A stretch of DNA of 40,829 bases, taken from Phocaeicola paurosaccharolyticus JCM 15092 (GTDB taxonomy: Bacteria > Bacteroidota > Bacteroidia > Bacteroidales > Bacteroidaceae). Below, piece after piece: positions 15,690 to 25,589 of this stretch (its first letter is position 1; every line of letters begins with the position of its first letter). The notes beneath the pieces are model-generated. The model was given only the letters and a program-made list of their open reading frames with translations. It was not told where the DNA came from and did no database searches. The stretch covers positions 1-40,829 of the forward strand of contig NZ_BAJR01000030.1 of assembly GCF_000613805.1 (NCBI RefSeq). Reading direction: 5' to 3'. Made by a program: the position numbers and the translations under genes.

Positions 15690-16070
15690 TTATTTTTTTC
15701 CATCATTCTTTGCTTCAATACTCAATGTAGCATGAGGAACGGCACGAAGTCTCTCTGCAGGAATAAGTTTACCTGTTTCACGGCAGATGCCATAAGTCTT
15801 GTTTTCAATTCTTATTAAAGCAGCCTGAAGGCTCTGTATAAATTTCAACTGACGAGCAGCAAGGCGTGTAGTCTCCTCTTTTGAAAGTGTACTTGCACCC
15901 TCCTCCAATACTTTGTATGTTGGAGATGTGTCGTCTGTATCATTACCATCCTTATTCATGATACTACTTTTCAAACGGTCATAATCACGTTGAGCCAACT
16001 CTAGCTTTTCCATAATTATAGCACGAAACTCTTCAAGTTCAGCATCGGAATATCTCGTTTTTTCAGACAT
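15690..16070 (-). CDS. DksA/TraR-like regulator lacking the zinc finger
   Basis: 126 residues. DksA-type coiled coil (about 10-60) and the globular motif YGICRETGKLIPAERLRAVP (about 93-112). The family zinc finger has four cysteines; here only one remains (GIC), and the second pair is replaced by AVPHAT, so no zinc site is possible. The acidic coiled-coil tip region, DKDGNDTDDTSPTY, resembles Bacteroidetes members. It should bind the RNA polymerase secondary channel and adjust transcription (family role). It sits 19 bp after ileS. Confidence 0.86.
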   Translation of the reverse strand: MSEKTRYSDAELEEFRAIIMEKLELAQRDYDRLKSSIMNKDGNDTDDTSPTYKVLEEGASTLSKEETTRLAARQLKFIQSLQAALIRIENKTYGICRETGKLIPAERLRAVPHATLSIEAKNDGKK

Positions 16071-16089
16071 AATACTATATTTTAACAGG

Positions 16090-19000
16090 TTAATATTCTT
16101 TTGTAACTTCTATATAAAGATTGAAGTCATCAAAATTAAGTTCTGTACCATTTTGTATATCATCTACTAATTGCAATGAATTAGCCAGTACTTGATTACA
16201 AATATAACTATTATATTCATTTACCGCATCATCTGTATTATTGTTTTTGCTCAATAATATGCTGATTTTATCGGTAATTTCAAATCCACTACTCTTACGT
16301 ATGTTTTGAATTCTATTTACAAGCTCACGAGCAATACCCTCTTTACGTAATTCATCTGTTATAGTAACTTCAAGAGCAACAGTAAGTTTGCCTTCATTTG
16401 TTACTAACCATCCAGGGATATCTTCGCTATATATTTCAACATCAGATGTTTCGATAACTGCAGACTCTCCATTCAGATCAAGAGTATATTTACCATCTCT
16501 CTCCAATTGTGAGATAGCTTCCTGTGACATTTCTGCTACGGCACCAGCTACAGCCTTCATCTGCTTGCCAAATTTAGGGCCAAGTTTCTTGAAGTCGCAT
16601 TTTACTCTCTTAACTAGGACACCCTCTGCTCCATCAACGAATTTTATCTCCTTGACATTAACCTCGCTCATGATAAGATCCTTAACAGCATCAATATGCT
16701 CTTTCTGAGCCTGATCAACTACCGGTACCATAATACACTGTAGTGGCTGACGTACTTTTATGTTCACTTTACGACGAAGTGCTAATACCATAGATGTAAC
16801 ATCTTGTGCCATCTGCATTCTTGCCTCCAACTCTTTATCGATGAGAGACTCGTTACAAATAGGGAATTTAGCCAAGTGTACTGATACAGCACTATCACGA
16901 CCTGTTGTTGATACAAGATCAAGGAAGAGACGGTCTGCATAGAATGGTGCTATAGGTGCCATCAACTTAGCTATTGTCTCAAGACATGTATAGAGTGTCT
17001 GATAAGCAGATAACTTGTCGGTTGACATAGCATTGCCCCAGAAACGTTTACGGTTCAGACGAACATACCAGTTACTAAGGTTGTCGTTTACGAAATCTGT
17101 TATAAGACGTCCTGCCTTTGTTGGCTCATAATCGTTAAGACATGCGTCAACATTCTTTATAAGTGAGTTAAGTACAGAGAGTATCCATCGGTCAATTTCA
17201 GGACGATCTTCCATCTTAACATCAGCCTCACTATATGTAAAGTTGTCCACGTTTGCATATAGTGCAAAGAATGAATATGTATTGTAAAGTGTTCCGAAGA
17301 ACTTTCTTCTTACTTCGTCAACACCTTCAGTATCGAACTTAAGGTTGTCCCAAGGAGAAGCGTTGGTAATCATATACCAACGAAGTGGATCGGAACCGTA
17401 TTTATCAATTGTATTGAATGGATCGACAGCATTACCAAGACGCTTAGACATCTTGTTACCATTCTTATCCAATACTAATCCGTTAGAGATAACTGCCTTG
17501 TATGATACACTGTCGAATATCATAGTTGCAATAGCGTGAAGTGTGAAGAACCATCCTCTAGTCTGGTCAACACCCTCAGCTATAAAGTCAGCAGGATATA
17601 CATCCTTATTATCTAAAGCATCTTTGTTCTCGAATGGATAGTGTATCTGTGCATAAGGCATAGCACCTGAATCAAACCATACATCAATAAGGTCTGTTTC
17701 ACGTTTAAGTACATTTCCGCTATTTGATACAAGAACTACATCATCAACGTATGGACGGTGAAGATCTATCTTGTCATAATTTGTCTGATTGTATTCACCA
17801 GGAACAAATCCCATGTCCTTATAAGGATTAGATTTCATAAATCCTGCTGCTACAGATTTTTCAATCTCATTATATAGCTCTTCTACAGAACCTATACAGA
17901 TCTCTTCGCCATCATCATTACGCCATATTGGTAATGGAGTACCCCAATAACGTGAACGGCTTAGGTTCCAGTCATTAAGATTCTCAAGCCATTTACCGAA
18001 ACGGCCTGTACCTGTTGACTCAGGTTTCCAGTTGATTGTCTTGTTAAGTTCAATCATTCTCTCCTTGCAAGCAGTAGAGCGGATAAACCAACTGTCTAAT
18101 GGGTAGTAAAGAATAGGTTTATCTGTACGCCAGCAGTGTGGGTAGTTGTGTACATGCTTCTCAATTTTGAATGCCTGATTGGCACCCTTCATCATCATGC
18201 AGATAACAATATCAAGAGATTCTGCATTCTGTGCAGCTTTCTCATCATATTTACCATCTACTGTGAACTGGGGATCGTATGCATTCTTAACCCATGCACC
18301 CTGATATTCTTTATATTTCTCTACATCGACACACTCTTTTACGAATCTCTCGTCTAGTTCGTCAAGCAGATAGAACTTACCTGTAAGGTCAACCATAGGA
18401 CGAGTCTCACCCTTCTTATTTATCATGAAGAGTGAAGGGATACCTGCCGCACGTGCAACGAAGGCATCGTCGGCACCAAATGTTGGAGCAATATGTACTA
18501 TACCTGTACCATCTTCTGTTGTAACATAGTCACCGGAGATTACTCTGAAACCGTCATTACTTGGAGTCCATTCACCCTTCTCGTTTACAGAGACAGGCTT
18601 AACCCAAGGGATGAGCTGCTCGTATTCTATTCCGATAAGGTCTGTGCCTTTGTACTCACCTACTATCTTGAATGGTATCAACTTATCACCCGGCTTATAA
18701 TCTTCAAGTGCTATCTCCTCAGCTTTCTTGTTGAAGTGAGTATAAAGCAGATTCTTAGCAAGAACTACAGTAATAGGTTCGCCAGTGTAACTGTTGTATG
18801 ATTGTACTGCTACATAGTCAATCTTTGGTCCGACACATAGTGCGGTATTTGAAGGAAGAGTCCATGGAGTTGTTGTCCATGCTATAAAATATGGAGTACC
18901 CCACTGTGCCATCTCTGCTTTAGGGCTCTTCATCTTGAACTGACCTACAACAGTTGTATCTTTTACATCGCGGTAGCAACCAGGCTGATTAAGCTCATGA

Positions 19001-19578
19001 GAGCTAAGTCCGGTACCTGCTGCCGGAGAATATGGCTGAATAGTATATCCTTTATATAGAAGACCTTTGTTGTAAAGCTGCTTGAGCAACCACCAAAGAG
19101 TCTCAATGTATCTGTTATCGTATGTGATGTATGGATTTTCAAGGTCTACCCAATATCCCATCTTATGAGTCAGGTCTGCCCACTCCTTAGTGAATTTCAT
19201 GACATCCTTACGGCATGTTGCATTATATTCAGCTACAGAGATAGTCTTGCCGATATCCTCTTTTGTGATGCCGAGTGACTTTTCTACACCAAGCTCAACA
19301 GGAAGTCCATGAGTATCCCAACCTGCTTTTCTCTTTACCTGAAAACCTTTCATGGTCTTGTAACGACAGAATGTATCTTTAATGGTACGAGCCATGACAT
19401 GATGAATACCAGGCATACCATTTGCTGAAGGAGGACCTTCGAAGAAAACAAATGAAGGTGAGCCTTCGCGTTCTGTCATACTCTTGGCGAAAACATCGTT
19501 TTCATCCCATTCTTTCAATACATCTTTATTGACCTGTGAGAGGTTGAGTTGAGAGTGTTCTGCAAATTTCTTACTCAT
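16090..19578 (-). CDS. ileS: Isoleucyl-tRNA synthetase, IleRS2 type
   Basis: 1162 residues, the long zinc-poor IleRS2 type. KMSKRLGNAVDP is the normal KMSKS loop. The signature usually written HIGH/HXGH reads PGIHH here (residues 57-60, G-I-H-H, at 19399-19410), with the first and third residues swapped to GXHH. Such swapped motifs have been reported in a subset of IleRS2 enzymes with very strong mupirocin resistance. Other conserved elements: AWTTTPWTLPSNTAL (editing-domain entry), WDTHGLPVE and GVDQTRGWFFTL. First gene of the ileS-dksA-lspA cluster; a TAAATTTG -7 box precedes it (19635-19628). Confidence 0.97.
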   Translation of the reverse strand: MSKKFAEHSQLNLSQVNKDVLKEWDENDVFAKSMTEREGSPSFVFFEGPPSANGMPGIHHVMARTIKDTFCRYKTMKGFQVKRKAGWDTHGLPVELGVEKSLGITKEDIGKTISVAEYNATCRKDVMKFTKEWADLTHKMGYWVDLENPYITYDNRYIETLWWLLKQLYNKGLLYKGYTIQPYSPAAGTGLSSHELNQPGCYRDVKDTTVVGQFKMKSPKAEMAQWGTPYFIAWTTTPWTLPSNTALCVGPKIDYVAVQSYNSYTGEPITVVLAKNLLYTHFNKKAEEIALEDYKPGDKLIPFKIVGEYKGTDLIGIEYEQLIPWVKPVSVNEKGEWTPSNDGFRVISGDYVTTEDGTGIVHIAPTFGADDAFVARAAGIPSLFMINKKGETRPMVDLTGKFYLLDELDERFVKECVDVEKYKEYQGAWVKNAYDPQFTVDGKYDEKAAQNAESLDIVICMMMKGANQAFKIEKHVHNYPHCWRTDKPILYYPLDSWFIRSTACKERMIELNKTINWKPESTGTGRFGKWLENLNDWNLSRSRYWGTPLPIWRNDDGEEICIGSVEELYNEIEKSVAAGFMKSNPYKDMGFVPGEYNQTNYDKIDLHRPYVDDVVLVSNSGNVLKRETDLIDVWFDSGAMPYAQIHYPFENKDALDNKDVYPADFIAEGVDQTRGWFFTLHAIATMIFDSVSYKAVISNGLVLDKNGNKMSKRLGNAVDPFNTIDKYGSDPLRWYMITNASPWDNLKFDTEGVDEVRRKFFGTLYNTYSFFALYANVDNFTYSEADVKMEDRPEIDRWILSVLNSLIKNVDACLNDYEPTKAGRLITDFVNDNLSNWYVRLNRKRFWGNAMSTDKLSAYQTLYTCLETIAKLMAPIAPFYADRLFLDLVSTTGRDSAVSVHLAKFPICNESLIDKELEARMQMAQDVTSMVLALRRKVNIKVRQPLQCIMVPVVDQAQKEHIDAVKDLIMSEVNVKEIKFVDGAEGVLVKRVKCDFKKLGPKFGKQMKAVAGAVAEMSQEAISQLERDGKYTLDLNGESAVIETSDVEIYSEDIPGWLVTNEGKLTVALEVTITDELRKEGIARELVNRIQNIRKSSGFEITDKISILLSKNNNTDDAVNEYNSYICNQVLANSLQLVDDIQNGTELNFDDFNLYIEVTKEY

Positions 19579-19666
19579 AATTATATGTTGATTCCTTATA
19601 TTTTACTATTCTTCAAAATTTAAGGTGCAAATTTACAAGAAAAAAAACAGATATAGAAATATTGCA

Positions 19667-19697
19667 ATAAAAAAGAGACCGAAATAATCGGTCTCTT
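19667..19697 (-). terminator. Terminator downstream of kdgA
   Basis: AGAGACCGA (19674-19682) pairs with TCGGTCTCT (19688-19696) over a 5-nt loop. The T run is on the minus strand (A's at 19667-19674), so it ends the kdgK-kdgA transcript. Confidence 0.8.
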
Positions 19698-19783
19698 CAT
19701 TCTTCATTAGTAAATATAGCAAATAGCTACCTCTGTTTTGAATTCATCCACTAACATTGAACAGAGGCATGCTAATATGGATT

Positions 19784-20458
19784 CTACTTGTTTGCTCTAG
19801 CCTCGCTGATATAACCTAAAGCCTCTTTACACTTGTCGGTTACATATTGCCAATCCTTAGCAGCTACCTTATCATTTGGGAACAGCTTAGATCCCATTCC
19901 TACACAGAATACACCTGCTTTAACCCATGATGTAAGGTTTTCCTGTGTTGGTTCAACGCCACCTGTAACCATAAGTTTACTCCATGGCATAGGTGCTAAT
20001 AATCCCTTAACAAGTTTTGCACCAAGTACATCTCCAGGGAATATCTTGCATAGATCACATCCTAACTCCTGTGCTGCACCTACTTCAGATACGCTTCCGC
20101 ATCCTGGAGTATAAGGAACAAGGCGACGGTTGCATATCTTAGCAATCTCAGGATTGAACAATGGGCCAACTACAAAGCAGGCACCAAGTTGTATATATAA
20201 AGCTGCTGTAGCTGGGTCAACAATAGAGCCAACACCCATTGCCATTTCTGGACACTCTTTAGCAGCAAACTTTACCACCTCAGCAAATACTTCGTGAGCA
20301 AAGTCACCTCTGTTTGTAAATTCAAAAGCTCTCACACCACCTTCGTAGCAAGCTTTTACTACATTCTTTGCAACTTCTGCATCTTTATTGTAGAAAACAG
20401 GTACCATACCTGTTGTGCCAATCTTATCTAAGACAGCTAATTTATCAAATTTTGCCAT
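19784..20458 (-). CDS. KDPG/KHG aldolase
   Basis: 224 residues, a TIM-barrel class I aldolase of the KDPG family. The Schiff-base lysine is in [13 protein letters not shown] and the catalytic glutamate in [35 protein letters not shown] and [12 protein letters not shown] are family signatures. It splits 2-keto-3-deoxy-6-phosphogluconate to pyruvate and glyceraldehyde-3-phosphate. It is co-transcribed with the KDG kinase 12 bp upstream that makes its substrate. Confidence 0.95.
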   Translation of the reverse strand: MAKFDKLAVLDKIGTTGMVPVFYNKDAEVAKNVVKACYEGGVRAFEFTNRGDFAHEVFAEVVKFAAKECPEMAMGVGSIVDPATAALYIQLGACFVVGPLFNPEIAKICNRRLVPYTPGCGSVSEVGAAQELGCDLCKIFPGDVLGAKLVKGLLAPMPWSKLMVTGGVEPTQENLTSWVKAGVFCVGMGSKLFPNDKVAAKDWQYVTDKCKEALGYISEARANK

Positions 20459-20469
20459 AATATATCTAT

Positions 20470-21492
20470 TTATCTTTGAACGCGACCACTTGCATCACCA
20501 CCAGCCAAAGCTTCAACTTCAGCAACCGATACAAGGTTGAAATCCCCGTTTATTGTATGCTTAAGAGCTGATGCTGCAACGGCAAACTCAAGAGCTTCAC
20601 CTTGGTTTGGTTTAGTGAGCAGTCCATGAATGATACCACCTGAGAATGAGTCGCCACCACCAACGCGGTCTATGATTGGCTCAATGTCGTAATGTTTAGA
20701 TTCATAGAACTCTTTACCATTATAAATCATAGCTTTCCAACCATTGTGACTTGCTGAGTATGACTCACGAAGTGTTGAAACAACATATTTGAAACCAAAC
20801 TCTTTAGCCATCTCCATGAAAATACCTTTGTATCCTTCAGCATTTGTCTCTCCTGCTTCAACATTTGCATTTGGCTTGAATCCAAGACAAAGTTCTGCAT
20901 CCTCTTCATTACCTATACATACGTCAACATACTGCATAAGTGGTTTCATGATAGATTGTGCTTTCTCTTTTGTCCAAAGTTTTTTGCGGAAGTTAAGATC
21001 GACTGAAACAGTTACTCCATGTCTTTTTGCAGCTTCACAAGCAAGACGAGTTAACTCTGCAGCTTTATCAGATATAGCAGGTGTGATACCTGACCAATGG
21101 AACCAATCTGCACCTTCCATTATTGTATCGAAATCAAAGTCTTTAAGATCAGCCTCTGCTATAGCTGAGTGTGCACGATCATAAATAACCTTACTTGGAC
21201 GCATTGATGCTCCTGACTCAAGATAATAGATACCTACTCTATCACCACCACGAGTAATGTAATCTGTCTTAACACCATATTTTCTCAAAGCGTTAACTGC
21301 AGATTGTCCAATCTCGTGTGTTGGGAGTTTTGTTACGAAATATGCATCGTGACCATAGTTAGCACAGCTAACAGCCACATTTGCTTCACCACCTCCATAA
21401 ACAACGTCGAATGAATCAGACTGAACGAACCTGGTGTTTCCAGGAGTAGAGAGTCTGAGCATAATCTCTCCAAGGGTAATAACTTTTCCCAT
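20470..21492 (-). CDS. kdgK: 2-dehydro-3-deoxygluconate kinase (PfkB family)
   Basis: 340 residues, a PfkB sugar kinase. [15 protein letters not shown] (residues about 32-46) is the N-terminal signature and [17 protein letters not shown] (about 271-287) holds the catalytic aspartate and ATP-site glycines. The sequence [17 protein letters not shown] is typical of bacterial KDG kinases. It phosphorylates KDG from uronate degradation for the downstream aldolase. It starts 75 bp from the promoter at 21567-21597 and is divergent from the LacI gene. Confidence 0.9.
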   Translation of the reverse strand: MGKVITLGEIMLRLSTPGNTRFVQSDSFDVVYGGGEANVAVSCANYGHDAYFVTKLPTHEIGQSAVNALRKYGVKTDYITRGGDRVGIYYLESGASMRPSKVIYDRAHSAIAEADLKDFDFDTIMEGADWFHWSGITPAISDKAAELTRLACEAAKRHGVTVSVDLNFRKKLWTKEKAQSIMKPLMQYVDVCIGNEEDAELCLGFKPNANVEAGETNAEGYKGIFMEMAKEFGFKYVVSTLRESYSASHNGWKAMIYNGKEFYESKHYDIEPIIDRVGGGDSFSGGIIHGLLTKPNQGEALEFAVAASALKHTINGDFNLVSVAEVEALAGGDASGRVQR

Positions 21493-21555
21493 TTCTTATA
21501 AGTATTTTTTATTAATTTAAATTTGTTGCCTCATGTTTTTTGCAAAACGCACATC

Positions 21556-21597
21556 GTGTACGCACACAAAGATATAGTATATTTTTTTATTACCAAA
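21556..21597 (-). promoter_or_regulatory. kdgK promoter with a LacI-type operator at the start site
   Basis: On the minus strand, TTTG (21597-21594), 19 bp, then TATCTTTG (21574-21567) is a near-perfect Bacteroidetes promoter. The 12-bp near-palindrome GTGTGCGTACAC (21567-21556, one mismatched pair) starts within the box and runs over the transcription start. This is the usual kind of half-site pair for a LacI-family repressor. It is the natural target of the divergent LacI protein (inference). Confidence 0.65.
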
Positions 21598-21673
21598 AAT
21601 ATGTTATATATTTGTGGTATAATTTTTTGATCTAGATATTTTATATACTAACACAGAATATTAGATAAATAAG

Positions 21674-22733
21674 ATGCCCGAAAGAGTTAGAATTAAAGAT
21701 ATTGCACAGTTAGCAAACGTTTCTGTAGGTACTGTAGACAGAGTAATACATGGAAGAAACGGAGTTTCTGAAAGCAGTAAAAAAAAGGTTGAAGAGATTC
21801 TTGAGAAACTCAATTATCAACCAAATATGTATGCCAGCGCTTTGGCAACAAACAAAAAATATCATTTTGCTTGTATTGTTCCTAAACACTCTGTAGGTGA
21901 ATATTGGGAATCTGTTGAGGAAGGAATGAAAAAAGCAGTATCTGACTTTTCTGACTTCCATATAACTCTGACAATAGTATATTATGATCAATACAACTTC
22001 AACTCTTTTCTGGATGTAGCTAATCAGGTTATTGATATCAAACCTGATGGTATAATCCTCTCGCCTACTACAGCATCTATCACAATGCGCTATATTGAAG
22101 AGGTCAAGAAACTTAATATACCATATATATTTATAGACTCAAACATTGACGGACTTCAACCTCTTGCCTTTTTGGCCAAATTCTGAGAAAAGTGGATATT
22201 TTGCAGCTAGAATAGCAATGCTTATTGCTGAGAACCCTAAAAAGATCGTTATTTTCAGACAGATAACTGATGGTCGACTTGGTTCAAACCAGCAGGAGAA
22301 AAGAGAAAATGGATTCAGAAGGTTTATGAAGATGAACTATCCATGCTGCAAAATAATGGAACTGAATCTCTCGGCTAATGATTTGGAGGAGTATAAAGCG
22401 TTGATGGATGAATTTTTTATACTAAATCCGGATGTTGAATGTGGTATAACCTTTAATTCTAAAGTATATCTTGTTGGTGAATATCTTATGTCTAATAAGA
22501 TAAAGAACTTCAAACTAATAGGTTATGACCTTCTTGATAGAAATGTTATTTGTCTGAAAGAGGGATACGTAGATTTTCTTATTGCACAGCAGCCTATTAC
22601 ACAAGGATACAAAAGTATAGAGAGCCTCTGTAATCACCTAATATTAAAGAAGGATGTGAAAAGAGATAATTATATGCCTATAACACTTCTTAATAATGAC
22701 AATCTGGAGTTCTATCTGGATTCTGACAAATAA
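21674..22733 (+). CDS. LacI-family regulator next to kdgK (frameshifted as given)
   Basis: About 353 residues when repaired. N-terminal DNA-binding domain: RIKDIAQLANVSVGTVDRVIHG with hinge SALATNKKYHFACIVP. Periplasmic-binding-like sensor domain follows. The frame breaks near 22170: the first half ends IDGLQPLAFLAKF, while the second frame has PNSEKSGYFAARIAML. Adding one T and one A, in the T run and A run at 22169-22180, gives LQPLAFFGQNSEKSGYFAARI, the expected family phrase. Two homopolymer deletions are the simplest cause. It probably senses a uronate product and controls kdgK. Confidence 0.85.
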
Positions 22734-22749
22734 AAACAAAATAAAGAAT

Positions 22750-22797
22750 GCGAAAGCTACATTATCGACTAGATTGATAATGTAGCTTTCGCTTTCT
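22750..22797 (+). terminator. Terminator after the LacI gene
   Basis: A perfect 17-bp stem (22750-22766 with 22776-22792) and a 9-nt loop, followed by TTTC. It is 17 bp past the LacI stop. Confidence 0.85.
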
Positions 22798-22960
22798 CTG
22801 ATTTGATAGTTTATAATCCTCTACTTAGTTGATTCTTTAATTTATAAAACTGCACTTTACTCTTTAACTGCCAGTCCCTTATCATTTCTATTTCAAAAGA
22901 TACTATAAATATGAAATAAGGTTCTCCTATATCATATTTATCTGTAAGCAATTCTTTTTA

Positions 22961-22968
22961 TATCTTTG
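22961..22968 (+). promoter_or_regulatory. -7 box before the NhaC-family antiporter
   Basis: TATCTTTG, an exact match to the Bacteroidetes -7 consensus, 20 bp before the ATG. No good TTTG is seen at -33. Confidence 0.5.
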
Positions 22969-22988
22969 CAGCTAATTTTGAAATAGTT

Positions 22989-24293
22989 ATGAATAACGAT
23001 AATATAAACGACATTAAGTCTAAACCCAACCTGTTGGCATTAACACCTCTTCTGGTATTCCTTTGCCTCTACTTAGTAACATCTATAATTGTAAACGACT
23101 TCTATAAAGTACCTATAACGGTAGCTTTTCTAGTATCATCTATATATGCCATTTTTATTACTAAAGGGCTCTCTATAAACGAGCGAATTTGTCAGTTCTC
23201 ATCGGGAGCAGCCAACCAGAACATCATGCTTATGATATGGATATTCGTTCTGGCTGGTGCATTTGCCCAATGTGCAAAGGATATAGGTGCTATAGATGCT
23301 ACAGTGAATATGACATTGAAATATTTGCCTGGTAACATGCTTTATGCAGGAATCTTTATTGCTACCTGCTTCATATCACTATCTATAGGAACATCAGTGG
23401 GTACTATCGTAGCTCTTGTTCCTGTTGTGGCTGCTATAGCCTCAAAGACTGGAGCAGACATGGCATTTATTGTTGCCATCGTTGTAGGTGGTGCCTTCTT
23501 TGGTGATAACCTTTCTTTCATTTCCGACACTACTATTGCTGCAACACGTACTCAAGGTTGTGGTATGAGAGATAAATTCAGAGCAAATTTCCTGATTGCT
23601 CTTCCTGCTGCTATAGCAGTATTGATATATTACCTATTCGCTGGAGCAAATATGTACTCTACAGCAGAGGTTGGTGATATTGAGTGGCTAAAGATAATAC
23701 CATATGTAGTGGTTTTAGTCACAGCTATTGCCGGAGTTAATGTGACTCTTGTTCTTCTGCTAGGAATACTTTCAACAGGAATTATTGGTCTGTTGACAGG
23801 TAGTATCACTATGTTTGGCATATTCAACTCACTGGGTATTGGAATTGCCGGAATGGGTGATTTGATTGTTGTAACGCTACTTGCCGGAGGAATGCTTGAG
23901 CTGATACGATTCAATGGAGGTATAGAATATATCATTATTCTACTTACACGCCATATCAAAGGTAAAAGAGGTGCTGAGTTGTGTATAGCTGCCCTTGTAA
24001 GCGTTGCCAACTTATGCACAGCCAACAATACTATTGCCATAATAACTGTTGGCCCTATAGCAAAAGATATTGCTAAAAGATACAGTGTAGATAGCCGAAA
24101 GAGTGCAAGTATACTTGATACCTTCTCATGTGTAATTCAGGGATTAATACCTTATGGGGCGCAGATGCTTATTGCAGCGAAACTCGCTAATATGTCACCG
24201 CTGAATATAATAGGATATTTATATTACCCGATAGCTATAGGAATTATGTCAATACTGAGCATTATATTCCGTTACCCGAAGAGATATTCATAA
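22989..24293 (+). CDS. NhaC-family Na+/H+ antiporter
   Basis: 434 residues with about ten hydrophobic segments. Segments ISLSIGTSVGTIVALVPVV and VVGGAFFGDNLSFISDTTIAATRTQG are diagnostic of the NhaC/ion transporter superfamily. It exchanges Na+ or an organic substrate for H+; the substrate is not resolvable here. The last codons overlap the convergent lipB by 6 bp. Confidence 0.9.
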   Translation: MNNDNINDIKSKPNLLALTPLLVFLCLYLVTSIIVNDFYKVPITVAFLVSSIYAIFITKGLSINERICQFSSGAANQNIMLMIWIFVLAGAFAQCAKDIGAIDATVNMTLKYLPGNMLYAGIFIATCFISLSIGTSVGTIVALVPVVAAIASKTGADMAFIVAIVVGGAFFGDNLSFISDTTIAATRTQGCGMRDKFRANFLIALPAAIAVLIYYLFAGANMYSTAEVGDIEWLKIIPYVVVLVTAIAGVNVTLVLLLGILSTGIIGLLTGSITMFGIFNSLGIGIAGMGDLIVVTLLAGGMLELIRFNGGIEYIIILLTRHIKGKRGAELCIAALVSVANLCTANNTIAIITVGPIAKDIAKRYSVDSRKSASILDTFSCVIQGLIPYGAQMLIAAKLANMSPLNIIGYLYYPIAIGIMSILSIIFRYPKRYS

Positions 24294-24303
24294 TCTCTTT
24301 TTG
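24279..24303. terminator. Hairpin overlapping the converging nhaC and lipB stops
   Basis: AAGAGAT (24279-24285) and ATCTCTT (24293-24299) form a 7-bp stem with a 7-nt loop that contains the lipB stop, followed by T's. Both stop codons fall in or next to the structure. Confidence 0.6.
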
Positions 24304-24953
24304 GTGATGTTTGTTATCAATCTTTCGTAAAGAATATTTGTAACCTCTTTAATATCCACTTCGTGACCTAGCTCTTTCTGTAAAGAGGTTACACCTTTAT
24401 CGACAAAACCACATGGATTGATATAGCTGAAATAATTAAGATCTGTATTTATGTTGAATGCCAATCCATGCATAGTAACAAAGTGGCTGCACCTTACCCC
24501 TATTGCACAGATCTTTCTCTCGCTACTTTTTCCCTTATCAAGCCATACACCTGTGGCGCCGTCAACTCGTGTTGCCTCTATGCCATAATGAGCACAAGTT
24601 TCAATAACAGCCTGCTCTATCTGATAGATATAATCTCTTAGTTTCAGGTCAAACTCTTCTATATTAATTATTGGATAGCACACTATCTGCCCGGGGCCAT
24701 GATAAGTAATATCTCCCCCTCTGTCGATATGATATATTGATGCACCTATAGATTCTATAAATGAATTGCTCATAAGCATATTCGACTCTTTGCCACTCTT
24801 TCCTATAGTATATACATGTGGATGCTCTACAAATACAATATGATTTGTATAGCTACTTTTCTCAAGTTTTGAACGAACGAGGCTATTGAACAGTTCCTCC
24901 TGTCTCTTCCATGCTATTTCATAAGGTACAATACCCCAATCTTCTCTTTTCAT
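24288..24953 (-). CDS. lipB: Octanoyltransferase LipB
   Basis: 221 residues. Core motif RGGDITYHGPGQIVCYPI (about 78-95) and the catalytic cysteine in YINPCGFVDKGVTSL, with the lysine in KICAIGVRCSHFVTMHGLAFN. It transfers octanoyl from acyl carrier protein to lipoyl domains, the first step of lipoic acid formation. It is convergent with nhaC and divergent from the 25013 gene. Confidence 0.94.
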   Translation of the reverse strand: MKREDWGIVPYEIAWKRQEELFNSLVRSKLEKSSYTNHIVFVEHPHVYTIGKSGKESNMLMSNSFIESIGASIYHIDRGGDITYHGPGQIVCYPIINIEEFDLKLRDYIYQIEQAVIETCAHYGIEATRVDGATGVWLDKGKSSERKICAIGVRCSHFVTMHGLAFNINTDLNYFSYINPCGFVDKGVTSLQKELGHEVDIKEVTNILYERLITNITKKRL

Positions 24954-24984
24954 TTATTTAAATATTATAATAGCAAAAATAGTC

Positions 24985-24992
24985 TATCTTTG
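24985..24992 (+). promoter_or_regulatory. -7 box before the exported unknown gene
   Basis: TATCTTTG, 20 bp before the ATG at 25013. No clear -33 TTTG. Confidence 0.45.
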
Positions 24993-25012
24993 TAAATGTT
25001 AAAAGAAATCAG

Positions 25013-25532
25013 ATGAAAAGAATACCTTTATTTATATTCATTTTTTTAGCCACTTCTAATCTCTTTGCCCAAGATGTAGAGAAATTAGATAAGGATCTCA
25101 AAATCAATATTGATGATTTGGTAATACCTGATGGCTATCTTCTTGATATGAGGTCTATCTTGCCTGCACCGCCTACTCTTGCAGTTCCTGCTTTTGACTG
25201 GAGAGAGATGAAAAAAGACAATCGATTTGATGAAACTTTCTTCTATAGGAAGAATGTAAAATATGGGAGGTCGGAATATTACTCGTTATCCGACAACTTT
25301 TCTCCGTTTGGTTTCGGTAATAGTACTACTCTTAATAAGGCAACCTATTCTCTAAGAAATGGTATGAAAATTAATACATACGGAGAGTATGATGCCGATG
25401 GTTACAAAAGGAATAATCCATCTGCTTCCTTGGCAAAAGAATAATTTCAAAGGGGCTTTCGAAATGAAAACAAAAAATGGAAGTTTTGGAGTTCGCGTTG
25501 AGGTACAAAGAGGAAGAGATAATCCATTCTGA
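25013..25532 (+). CDS. Exported protein of unknown function (frameshifted as given)
   Basis: About 172 residues when repaired. A signal peptide, MKRIPLFIFIFLATSNLFAQ, ends in a signal peptidase I site. The mature part has PAPPTLAVPAFDWREMKKDNRF and FSPFGFGNSTTLNKATYSLRNGMKINTYG. The first frame ends at SASLAKE, and the neighbouring frame continues in good sequence as PWQKNNFKGAFEMK and on to a TGA at 25530-25532. One extra T at about 25426-25427, or two missing bases nearby, would join them. I do not recognise the function. Followed by a terminator. Confidence 0.7.
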
Positions 25533-25534
25533 TA

Positions 25535-25575
25535 AAAAATAATAGCTGCTTGTTTTAAGCAGCTATTATTTTTAT
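25535..25575. terminator. Bidirectional terminator
   Basis: AATAGCTGCTT (25541-25551) pairs with AAGCAGCTATT (25557-25567), extended by A/T pairs, with A's before and T's after. It serves the exported-protein gene and the convergent histone H1-like gene. Confidence 0.8.
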
Positions 25576-25589
25576 TTATCAATAAATAA

